The notes under the pieces are model-generated. The model saw nothing but the letters and a program-made list of their open reading frames with translations, was not told the DNA's origin and searched no databases. The translations under genes were made by a program, and so were the position numbers. A stretch of DNA of 5,413 nt from UBA987 sp047620825 (lineage in GTDB: Bacteria > Bacteroidota > Bacteroidia > NS11-12g > UBA9320). Below are positions 1 to 5,298 of this stretch, in pieces (the stretch's first letter is position 1; each line of letters begins with the position of its first letter). The stretch spans positions 1-5,413 of the forward strand of contig JBLHOC010000186.1 of NCBI GenBank assembly GCA_047620825.1. Direction: 5' to 3'.

Positions 1-172
1 CCTCAACCAATGGGCTGAACTTGAACACCCATCTTTGGATAGTAGAATGATCCACTTTCACTCCTCTGATTCGTAATATCTCCGAGACATCACGATAACT
101 CAAGGTAAATCTTAGTTTAAAGTAAACAGCTTGAAGAATTATTGATTTTGGATATCTATGACGCTTGAACAT
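1..172 (-). CDS. IS6-family transposase, N-terminal part (runs off the window)
   Basis: The minus strand encodes 57 codons from an ATG at 172-170 to the window edge. The peptide begins MFKRHRYPKSIILQAVYF and continues through LSYRDVSEILRIRGV and VDHSTIQRWVFKFSPLVE. This is the well-known start of IS6/IS26-type DDE transposases: a short basic N-terminus, then a helix-turn-helix region ending in VDHSTIxRW. Such proteins are usually about 230 residues, so roughly three quarters, including the catalytic DDE residues, lies outside. ATG172 is preferred because family members start just before the FK(x)H/RxxP motif. A TTG at 189-187 is an in-frame alternative, and a TAA lies directly upstream of it. 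The visible part is uninterrupted, so whether the element is active depends on the missing part. It is followed on its 5' side by a matching terminal repeat at 221-236. Confidence 0.9.
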   Translation of the reverse strand, partial: MFKRHRYPKSIILQAVYFKLRFTLSYRDVSEILRIRGVKVDHSTIQRWVFKFSPLVE

Positions 173-220
173 TGAAGTAGCTTTCAATTACAAATCTAGA
201 GATTTAGTAAATTGCCATAG

Positions 221-236
221 TTAATGCAACAGAAAC
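221..236 (-). repeat. IS6-like terminal inverted repeat
   Basis: Read on the minus strand this is GTTTCTGTTGCATTAA. The TCTGTTGCA core matches the family's terminal repeats. It sits just upstream of the transposase start, where a terminal repeat is expected. The partner copy is beyond position 1. Confidence 0.65.
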
Positions 237-358
237 GCTATAAAAATAATTAAAGGTGAAGTATGGGAAACGCAGCAACCTAGTATTTAAACAAGGGCAA
301 ATTTAGAAAAGTTAAAATGTATGCTTATTCCCAATCATCTGGTTTCGTCTAGCGGGTG

Positions 359-958
359 TTACATTTCTTCCCAGATAACATATCCCTCAACCGTTATATT
401 ATCATCCCCCTTTGCTGGTGAATTATTACATCTTAGTTGTGCTTTGCCAAATTCTGATACATACTTCCCTTTAATTAGTTTAAGTTCATACTTTTCGTTT
501 GGCACCGGTGGCTCACCATCATTATCTGGATCAAATCCTTGATATTGGCAGTAGTTGGGTGCCGGCCCTTCTGAATAATTAAACCCAACTTCATATAAAT
601 CTAAATCTGGTAAATACAATGACGTCTTCGCTGGAGCATATTCTCTTGCCACCATTGTGTCCTGATCGGTATCCCACTCATGTACTAACGTTAATGAAGG
701 ATAGTTTGGTCCGAATTTTACCCGTATTTCTGTAGACCTACTCCCCGTATTTTTGATAATCTTCTTACTCGTTATCTGGCCCATATCCACTCCGTTAACT
801 TCTAAAAACTCAGTTTTAAAATCATTGTTTGAACCACCGCTAGTAGTATCTGTAATAATTGGGTCGGGATCATCTGGACTACAACCAGTAGTGCTCCACA
901 TAAATGCCGTTGATAAAATGGTTAATAAGACTAAATAAATTGATCGATTTTGTTTCAT
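359..958 (-). CDS. Putative surface lipoprotein of unknown function
   Basis: The 199-residue product starts with a basic segment (MKQNR) and a hydrophobic stretch at about 7-21, followed by STTGC with the cysteine at residue 26. This is a type II signal peptide, though with a polar residue at lipobox position -3. Directly after the cysteine comes SPDDPDP. Acidic residues at this place resemble the Bacteroidota lipoprotein export signal that sends proteins to the outer face of the outer membrane. The mature part has a low-complexity linker (about 30-45), a DPDNDGEP stretch at 143-150 that could bind calcium, and two cysteines (137 and 177) that might form a disulfide. I recognise no domain family. 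The gene stands alone: the IS6 end lies 122 bases past its stop and the plus-strand genes diverge from it. ATG958 fits because the signal peptide begins there. Confidence 0.8.
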   Translation of the reverse strand: MKQNRSIYLVLLTILSTAFMWSTTGCSPDDPDPIITDTTSGGSNNDFKTEFLEVNGVDMGQITSKKIIKNTGSRSTEIRVKFGPNYPSLTLVHEWDTDQDTMVAREYAPAKTSLYLPDLDLYEVGFNYSEGPAPNYCQYQGFDPDNDGEPPVPNEKYELKLIKGKYVSEFGKAQLRCNNSPAKGDDNITVEGYVIWEEM

Positions 959-1015
959 ATTAGTTATTAGATTTTTTAGTATAAACTATAATCCAGCGAT
1001 CCGAGAATGGTGAGG

Positions 1016-1041
1016 TTATTAGTTTGTGTTTTATTAGTTTG
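1016..1041. repeat. 11-bp direct repeat upstream of the lipoprotein gene
   Basis: TTATTAGTTTG occurs at 1016-1026 and again at 1031-1041, a period of 15. It lies 58-83 bases before the lipoprotein start, in the intergenic space between two divergent genes, so it could be a regulator site. The 15-bp period is not a whole helical turn and the region is AT-rich, so chance is also possible. I see no convincing promoter elsewhere in 959-1169. Confidence 0.35.
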
Positions 1042-1196
1042 CTAAATTACGACAAACCCAAATTATATCGGCATGAGTCTAAATATTTTTGAGTGCACGA
1101 TGTAGGCATTTGGCTATGGCCTATGATAAATATTTCGTGTAAACTTATATCCTTGTTTGGGTCAAGGATGTGCAAAAGGTTTATAAATTGTTTATA

Positions 1197-1412
1197 ATGT
1201 CGGATTTATTTACCTTTGCACTCATTGTTATGGGCACAACAGATTTAATAAAAAAAATCAAATCATACGAAATTTCACAATCTGAAATCATTTGTGAAAC
1301 AGTTAAGCGTATGAATACAACTAGTCGACAACTAAACAAGGCTAGTAAAAGTAACTCTCCTAAAAACTTTAATCAATCGCTCATACCGTTCCCTTCTAAC
1401 AGTGGTATTTAG
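1197..1412 (+). CDS. Small protein of unknown function upstream of the toxin-like kinase
   Basis: This ORF gives 71 residues from ATG1197, or 80 from an in-frame GTG at 1170. I recognise no family. The N-terminal part (LFTFALIVMGTTDLI) is hydrophobic but short for a membrane span. The middle (about 20-45) looks helical and mixed-charge, and the C-terminal third is rich in Ser, Asn, Lys and Pro and is probably disordered. Its stop is 13 bases before the start of the zeta-toxin-like gene on the same strand, so the two are probably co-transcribed. A small gene directly before a toxin is the usual place for an antitoxin. That role is inferred from position only. It may also be a remnant or a chance ORF, since the downstream gene is itself broken. 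Confidence 0.4.
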   Translation: MSDLFTFALIVMGTTDLIKKIKSYEISQSEIICETVKRMNTTSRQLNKASKSNSPKNFNQSLIPFPSNSGI

Positions 1413-1425
1413 TGGCTCTTAACGC

Positions 1426-2054
1426 ATGTCTAAAAAGCTAATCGTTATTGCTGGACCAAATGGTGCAGGGAAAACGACACATGTTGAGAAGAATGATATA
1501 CTCGAGCTTTGTACACAAAATATAGAAAGTTACGACTTCGACAAAGAGCAAAACCGTTTTTGTCTGGAATGGATGAAATGATTGAATCACAAATATCACA
1601 ACTGACAAAACATCATTTTAAAGAAACGGCTCAATATCATTTAGATAAGGACCTCAGTTTTTCATTTCAAACTAACTTTAACCAAACGCACGCTAATCAT
1701 TGGTGCAATCTATTTAGTAACAAAGGATTTGAGACGCACCTAATTTTTTTATTTGTTGATGATGTCAGTATCTGTAAAACACGCGTTAATAAAAGAGTAA
1801 AAGAGGGAGGGCACTTTGTTCCTGAATATGAAATCGAAGAACGTTATTCTGCAGGACTTAAAAATCTAGACACCAGTTTTAATCTATATGATAAAACAAC
1901 AATATTCAAAACAGGTCAACAGCGTATAGTTCCACTTCTATATAAAGACGGTCAGTCACTAGAAAGTATAGATTATCGCTTAGCAAGAATAATGGCACGA
2001 CATAAGCTTAAAAACTTAGAAAGTTGGGTTATTGACAAACTAAATGTCGATTAA
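1426..2054 (+). pseudogene. Zeta-toxin-like P-loop kinase, split by a frameshift
   Basis: Two overlapping frames together encode one protein. The first runs from ATG1426 to TGA1579-1581 and carries the Walker A motif GPNGAGKT (residues 10-17) and YDFDKE (36-41). The second is open to TAA at 2054 and carries FSFQTNF, a hydrophobic strand (THLIFLFVDD), then KRVKEGGHFVPEYEIEERY and LKNL. Such a series is seen in zeta-toxin-like ATPases, a family that includes kinases phosphorylating UDP-N-acetylglucosamine. Joining the frames at the T5 run (1557-1561) gives NRF-LSGMDE and a 209-residue protein, a normal length for these proteins. One extra T, or a -1 slip on the T run, would restore it exactly. 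As it stands, translation stops after 51 residues, so the gene is a recent pseudogene, a phase-variable gene, a recoded gene, or contains a sequencing error. The TTG1509 start of the second frame is only an artefact of the shift, since it would lack the P-loop. Confidence 0.75.
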
Positions 2055-2084
2055 ATTACCACATTCCATAAGATCAAATCAACC

Positions 2085-2106
2085 AAAAAGTATGCAAAAA
2101 GTATGC
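2085..2106. repeat. Two tandem copies of an 11-bp unit
   Basis: AAAAAGTATGC is present twice head to tail (2085-2095 and 2096-2106). It lies just beyond the kinase stop and before the decayed terminator copy. No function is evident. Confidence 0.5.
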
Positions 2107-2175
2107 AAATAAAAAAGCCCCGCATGTCTGTTAGGCTTCTAAGTGATTGATAATCAGGGTGGTCGATGTAGGATT
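2107..2175 (-). repeat. Decayed copy of a tRNA terminator and tRNA 3' end
   Basis: This stretch parallels 2469-2524, which is the terminator plus the 3' end of the tRNA-Val gene. Both have ATAAAAAA-GCC, then C-rich bases, GTCTGTT, a GGCTT half-stem, and then a tRNA end. GTGGTCGATGTAGGATT (2159-2175) matches 2508-2524 at 16 of 17 positions, covering the 3' T-stem strand, the acceptor strand and the discriminator. The remainder of a tRNA is absent. The hairpin has decayed to a 5-bp AAGCC/GGCTT stem, still followed by a T run on the minus strand. It is either the remnant of a second tRNA gene or the far end of an old insertion at the tRNA 3' end. Confidence 0.55.
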
Positions 2176-2181
2176 GCAGAT

Positions 2182-2236
2182 CAAAAGCCTTCGTGCTACG
2201 CCTATTAAACTTATTCTTCAGCTTAAACTTCCAAAT
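2182..2236. repeat. Degenerate partial third copy of the 113-bp repeat
   Basis: The stretch begins CAAAAGCCTTCGTGCTACGC, close to the CAAAGCCTTCGTGCTGCGCA of the two intact units. It goes on with AAACTTATTCTTCAGCTT, a diverged match to the T-rich part, and ends where the first intact unit begins. The hairpins are lost. It suggests that the array is older than its two near-identical units. Confidence 0.4.
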
Positions 2237-2291
2237 GGATTACCTCCCTGCGGTCGGTGATCCAGTTGGGGTGGGGAACACATACAAAGCC

Positions 2292-2319
2292 TTCGTGCTG
2301 CGCACGAACTTCTTTTTTT
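2292..2319 (+). terminator. Terminator-like hairpin in repeat unit 1
   Basis: A 7-bp stem TTCGTGC/GCACGAA (2292-2298 and 2302-2308) with a 3-base loop is followed four bases later by T7 (2313-2319). It could end plus-strand transcription coming from the kinase gene. The spacer between stem and T run makes it weaker than a classical intrinsic terminator. Confidence 0.4.
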
Positions 2320-2404
2320 ATGGCTTACGTGCTGAAGCGAGCTTCGCACGGATTACCTCCCTGCGGTCGGTGATCCATTTGGGGTGGCTAACACATACAA
2401 AGCC

Positions 2405-2432
2405 TTCGTGCTGCGCACGAACTTCTTTTTTT
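2405..2432 (+). terminator. Terminator-like hairpin in repeat unit 2
   Basis: This is the exact copy, 113 bases on, of the hairpin and T7 run at 2292-2319. It gives the array two successive plus-strand stops facing the minus-strand tRNA gene. Confidence 0.4.
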
Positions 2433-2477
2433 ATGGCTTACGTGCTGAAGCGAGCTTCGCACGTCGCCATAAAAAAA
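2426..2477. repeat. 52-bp near-perfect palindrome next to the tRNA terminator
   Basis: TTTTTTTATGGC (2426-2437) pairs fully with GCCATAAAAAAA (2466-2477). Inside, ACGTGC (2440-2445) pairs with GCACGT (2459-2464) and GAAG (2447-2450) with CTTC (2455-2458), leaving a CGAG loop. Only small bulges interrupt the 22 pairs. Its right arm includes the A run that serves as the T tract of the tRNA terminator, so the two structures cannot form together in one RNA. Confidence 0.75.
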
Positions 2478-2504
2478 GCCTCCCGTCTGTTGACGGAAGG
2501 CTTT
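2471..2504 (-). terminator. Intrinsic terminator of the tRNA-Val gene
   Basis: On the minus strand AAAGCCTTCCGTC (2504-2492) pairs with GACGGGAGGCTTT (2487-2475) through 13 pairs, one of them a G-T wobble, with a 4-base loop. The stem runs into seven T in total (2477-2471). It begins four bases after the tRNA discriminator base and has the form of a strong Rho-independent terminator. Confidence 0.9.
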
Positions 2505-2508
2505 GATG

Positions 2509-2583
2509 TGGGCGATGTAGGATTCGAACCTACGACCCTCTGCTTGTAAGGCAGATGCTCTAAACCAACTGAGCTAATCGCCC
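2509..2583 (-). tRNA. tRNA-Val (anticodon TAC)
   Basis: The minus strand folds into a full cloverleaf. The acceptor stem GGGCGAT/ATCGCCC has seven perfect pairs. The D arm is GCTC/GAGC with loop AGTTGGTTTA. The anticodon stem TCTGC/GCAGA carries loop CTTACAA, which places TAC at positions 34-36 and reads valine GTN codons. The variable loop is GGGTC, and the T arm GTAGG/CCTAC has loop TTCGAAT. The discriminator is A (2509). CCA is not encoded, since the next bases are CAT, so it must be added enzymatically. The total is 75 bases. A promoter lies upstream at 2602-2609 and a terminator follows, so it is a single-gene unit. Confidence 0.97.
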
Positions 2584-2601
2584 TTATTCTTTAAAGGGCT
2601 G

Positions 2602-2609
2602 CAAATATA
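2602..2609 (-). promoter_or_regulatory. Bacteroidota-type -7 element for tRNA-Val
   Basis: On the minus strand TATATTTG matches the Bacteroidota -7 consensus TAnnTTTG at every fixed position. It lies 18 bases before the mature tRNA 5' end, which leaves a leader of about ten bases. No clear TTTG-type -33 box is seen at the usual distance upstream. Confidence 0.65.
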
Positions 2610-2759
2610 ATATTTCACATATCGTATATCCTCACTTTTATTAAAAATTTTTATTGCCACAAATTATGGACACACCAACCCCGCATGTTTATTCGTTTTA
2701 ATCAAACACGATACCAGTTTTAGCATCTTTGTCTGTTACCAATTCAACGCCTAGAAGTC

Positions 2760-5222
2760 TTGAAAAATCTTGCCAAATTCGTCCACAAATTGCTGTGGTG
2801 GTTACTCTATGTAACCCCAGTGATATTGGCGTCTTATTACTTTGGTGGTAAGCTGATACGCAAGGTATTAATCTCTGAACTTAATGAACAACTCAACGTT
2901 CAAGCCACTGTAAATGCTGTTAACCTAAACGGCTTGAAAACTTTTCCTTACCTCAGTCTGGAGTTAACAAATGTCCGGATCAACGAATCTGCACCGTTTT
3001 ATAAACAACACCTATTGCAAGCGCAAAGTGTTGTGGTCACCTTTAATCCTTTCACCTTACTCAGTGGAAACAACGAAATAGACAAGGTTTCAATGTCGAA
3101 AGGTGCCGTCCGTCTATATACCGATAGACATGGGGAAACCAACTTTGACTTATTTAAACCCGATTCGTCATCAGAAGACAAATCACTTAATATTGACTTG
3201 AAACAAGTGGTGTTAAGCAATTTTCGATGTATCTATGTTGATGAAACCCAAGATCAAAGTCTCAACTTTGAAACGGACAACATTGAATTTTCAGGAAAAT
3301 TTACATCAGACACATATCAATTAAAAACCAAAGGCGATGGCTTATTCGATCACCTTACCTTGGGAGGAACGGATTACGTCATTGGTAAAAAAATAAAACT
3401 TGACTTAGCACTCGATATCGACCAAAAGATTAATGCTTACCACATTGAGAAGGGTGAAATTGGTATGGATAATTTACGCCTTGATGTGACGGGTGATGTT
3501 TTACTAGTGGGCTCTGAACCTGATCTTGACTTAACCTTTAAAGGAAACAACATCAATGTTCAATCTGTCGTCTCGATTTTACCAAATAAAGTGGCTTACG
3601 CTTTACGTGACTTACGAAGTTCTGGTCAAATAAATGTCGATGGAACTGTCCTTGGTCGATTTACGGAAGATGCTTGGCCAAGTATTGACGTTACCTTTGG
3701 ATTTTCAAATGCCTCGATTACGTCCAAAAGCATGGGTCTATCCTGCCAAAAAATTAACCTTACAGGAACACTTCAAAACCCAGACACCAAGAAACTCAAT
3801 CTAGACTTAGATCTGCAAGAATTGAACATGAAAAAATCAAGCGTCTCGGGTCAGCTGACCATAACAGACTTGATGAAACCCAATATTAAATTTGCACTCA
3901 AGGGTTTACTTGATTTTACTGATATACAGAAACTCGTTTCTCAGGATAAAGGAGATGATTTTACGGGGAAAAGCCTTTTCAATTTAGATGGCGAACTGAC
4001 CTATAACGATTCTATTGAATCTATTGATTTTAATACATCAACAGTAAATGGTGATATTGAAATCCGTGACGCCTATTTACGACAACAAAGTAAAGTGCTC
4101 ATCGATCATTTGTTTGCAAAATCAAGGGTTGCCGGCGACAAACTGACCAATGTTGAAGTCAAAGGAGAATTATGGAAAAATGATGTGCAGTTTACGGGTA
4201 GCATCAATCATTGGCAAACATTCTTAGCCAACAGGAATCGACTGGTGTTAGAGGGCGATTTAAAAAGTGATTATCTTAATCTAAACTTTAATGCCGATAG
4301 CACAGCAGTGGTTGACACAACAGCTTTGGTTAATCTCGATTATAACATTGATACGGATATAACTTTCGAGGTCGCCACATTAAATTGGTCGTCATTAAAA
4401 GCCAAAAACTTGTATGGTAAATTGCGTTGGGACGACAAGGGTATGGTTTTTAGGAATGTCATCTTTGATGCTTGGAAAGGAACGAATCACCTAGACGGTG
4501 AGCTATTACAATATGAAGATCGCTTCGAACTTCATAGTACGTCGATATCTGAAAAGGTTGCTTTAGAAAGCCTGCTGGACGAGTTTAATAATTTCGGACA
4601 GAGTGAATTCACGTCAGAGATTTTAAACGGCATACTCACCACAACAATAGATTTAAACATGCAATTTGATCGGCAGTTTAATGTGATTGAGGACAGCCTC
4701 GTTGCATTGGCAGATTTTCTCATTGAAAACGGTCGACTTAAAGATTATCAGAACATGGAATCACTGTCGAGTTTCGTTGAGCTTGAAGACCTACAAGACA
4801 TTCGATTCAAGGAGCTTCAAAACACAATCGAAATTCATGGCAGAACCATTTATATCCCATCTATGGTGATTGAGAATAACGCCATGAACCTTGAAATTGC
4901 CGGTACACATAGTTTCGACAACTACATGAATTATCGCTTAAAAATTCGTGTAACCGAATTGCTCGCCAATAAATCAGGTTGGGTAAAACGTAAAAAAGAA
5001 CGCCAATTAGACGAAAGTGCAGATGGCGGTTTAAGCGCTTACATATTGATGGTTGGTACACCCGACAATCTTAAAATCAAATACGACAGAAAAGCCGTAA
5101 AAGAAAAGATTAAGCAAGAAGTTAAAAAAGAACGTAAGGCGTTTTTCCAAGAACTCAAAAAAGAAATCAAACGAGAGAAAACAACCACTGATGATACCAA
5201 AAAAGTACAGTGGGATGAGTAG
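2760..5222 (+). CDS. AsmA-family protein, membrane-anchored, intact
   Basis: The product has 820 residues. One membrane segment (about 11-30, LLWWLLYVTPVILASYYFGG) follows a short basic N-terminus, giving an anchored protein with a large periplasmic part. The N-terminal AsmA-like region includes LNEQLNVQATVNAVNL and FPYLSLELTNVRI (about 41-74), then GAVRLYTDRHGETNFDLF (115-132). The long middle is repetitive beta-strand sequence. The C-terminal AsmA-like module (about 645-770) includes IENGRLKDY, YIPSMVIENNAMNLEIAGTH and LSAYILMVGTPDNLKIKYD. A lysine- and glutamate-rich helix ends the protein (about 775-806). AsmA/TamB-like proteins act in the envelope, and several are bridge-like lipid carriers between the membranes. 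That role is inferred here from the family. The start is TTG2760: no ATG or GTG lies between it and the in-frame TAG at 2721, and the signal-anchor begins right there. The gene is monocistronic as far as the window shows, and I see no terminator after it. Confidence 0.88.
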   Translation: MKNLAKFVHKLLWWLLYVTPVILASYYFGGKLIRKVLISELNEQLNVQATVNAVNLNGLKTFPYLSLELTNVRINESAPFYKQHLLQAQSVVVTFNPFTLLSGNNEIDKVSMSKGAVRLYTDRHGETNFDLFKPDSSSEDKSLNIDLKQVVLSNFRCIYVDETQDQSLNFETDNIEFSGKFTSDTYQLKTKGDGLFDHLTLGGTDYVIGKKIKLDLALDIDQKINAYHIEKGEIGMDNLRLDVTGDVLLVGSEPDLDLTFKGNNINVQSVVSILPNKVAYALRDLRSSGQINVDGTVLGRFTEDAWPSIDVTFGFSNASITSKSMGLSCQKINLTGTLQNPDTKKLNLDLDLQELNMKKSSVSGQLTITDLMKPNIKFALKGLLDFTDIQKLVSQDKGDDFTGKSLFNLDGELTYNDSIESIDFNTSTVNGDIEIRDAYLRQQSKVLIDHLFAKSRVAGDKLTNVEVKGELWKNDVQFTGSINHWQTFLANRNRLVLEGDLKSDYLNLNFNADSTAVVDTTALVNLDYNIDTDITFEVATLNWSSLKAKNLYGKLRWDDKGMVFRNVIFDAWKGTNHLDGELLQYEDRFELHSTSISEKVALESLLDEFNNFGQSEFTSEILNGILTTTIDLNMQFDRQFNVIEDSLVALADFLIENGRLKDYQNMESLSSFVELEDLQDIRFKELQNTIEIHGRTIYIPSMVIENNAMNLEIAGTHSFDNYMNYRLKIRVTELLANKSGWVKRKKERQLDESADGGLSAYILMVGTPDNLKIKYDRKAVKEKIKQEVKKERKAFFQELKKEIKREKTTTDDTKKVQWDE

Positions 5223-5261
5223 GCAGTGATGGAATGTGTTCATGCTTAAATGCGACAGTGT

Positions 5262-5290
5262 AAATGAAGAAATGAAGAAATGAACAAATG
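5262..5290. repeat. 8-bp microsatellite, about 3.6 copies
   Basis: AAATGAAG is repeated at 5262 and 5270, then AAATGAAC at 5278, then AAATG at 5286. It is non-coding, lying 40 bases after the AsmA-family stop. A tract of this kind can change copy number by slippage, but no promoter or gene here is clearly affected. Confidence 0.6.
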
Positions 5291-5298
5291 TTGTATTC

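Larger units (their letters stand above)
1..236 (-). mobile_element. IS6-family insertion sequence, one end
   Basis: The transposase start lies 64 bases inside a sequence that reads GTTTCTGTTGCATTAA outward-in on the minus strand (236 to 221). This resembles the IS6/IS26 terminal inverted repeat, whose core is GGxxCTGTTGCAAA. Spacing between repeat and start codon is normal for the family. The element therefore probably ends at or near 236, and GCTATAAA at 237-244 would be the 8-bp target duplication expected for IS6 elements. The other end is outside the window, so neither the duplication nor the exact boundary can be confirmed here. Confidence 0.75.
2237..2462. repeat. Two tandem 113-bp units containing several hairpins
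   Basis: Units 2237-2349 and 2350-2462 are identical except at three positions (2265/2378, 2275/2388, 2276/2389), or 97% identity. This points to a recent duplication. Each holds three inverted repeats: GGATTACC pairing with GGTGATCC around a GC-rich loop, TTCGTGC pairing with GCACGAA (loop TGC) followed by seven T, and CGTGC(T)GAAG pairing with CTTCGCACG. The units abut the terminator of the tRNA-Val gene. An ORF runs through the array, but its sequence is explained by the repeat and the tRNA, so I do not call a gene. Confidence 0.85.

Noticed and set aside
321..938. Plus-strand ORFs of 73 and 61 residues opposite the lipoprotein gene
   Set aside because: They lie antisense to a gene with a clear signal peptide, and their proteins look like reverse-strand translations without any domain.
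1509..2054. Independent gene starting at TTG1509
   Set aside because: Its first 17 residues are out-of-frame sequence overlapping the true N-terminus, and it would lack the P-loop. It is the 3' part of the frame-split kinase.
2237..2462. CRISPR array
   Set aside because: The 113-bp units are directly adjacent with no unique spacers, and there are no cas genes.
2193..2549. 118-residue plus-strand ORF ending in VGFEPTTLCL
   Set aside because: It is translated from the tandem repeats and from the antisense of the tRNA-Val gene. The GFEPTT ending is a known false-protein signature of tRNA antisense.
2580..2599. GCCCTT/AAGGGC inverted repeat before the tRNA
   Set aside because: Half of it is the tRNA acceptor strand itself, and the stem is only six pairs with no T run, so it is probably incidental.
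2118..2688. Shared 10-mer CCCCGCATGT at 2118-2127 and 2679-2688
   Set aside because: The flanks do not match, and a single shared 10-mer is too weak to call a repeat.
2999..5243. Short ORFs on both strands within or over the end of the AsmA-family gene
   Set aside because: They overlap a long, intact and recognisable coding frame and have no features of their own.
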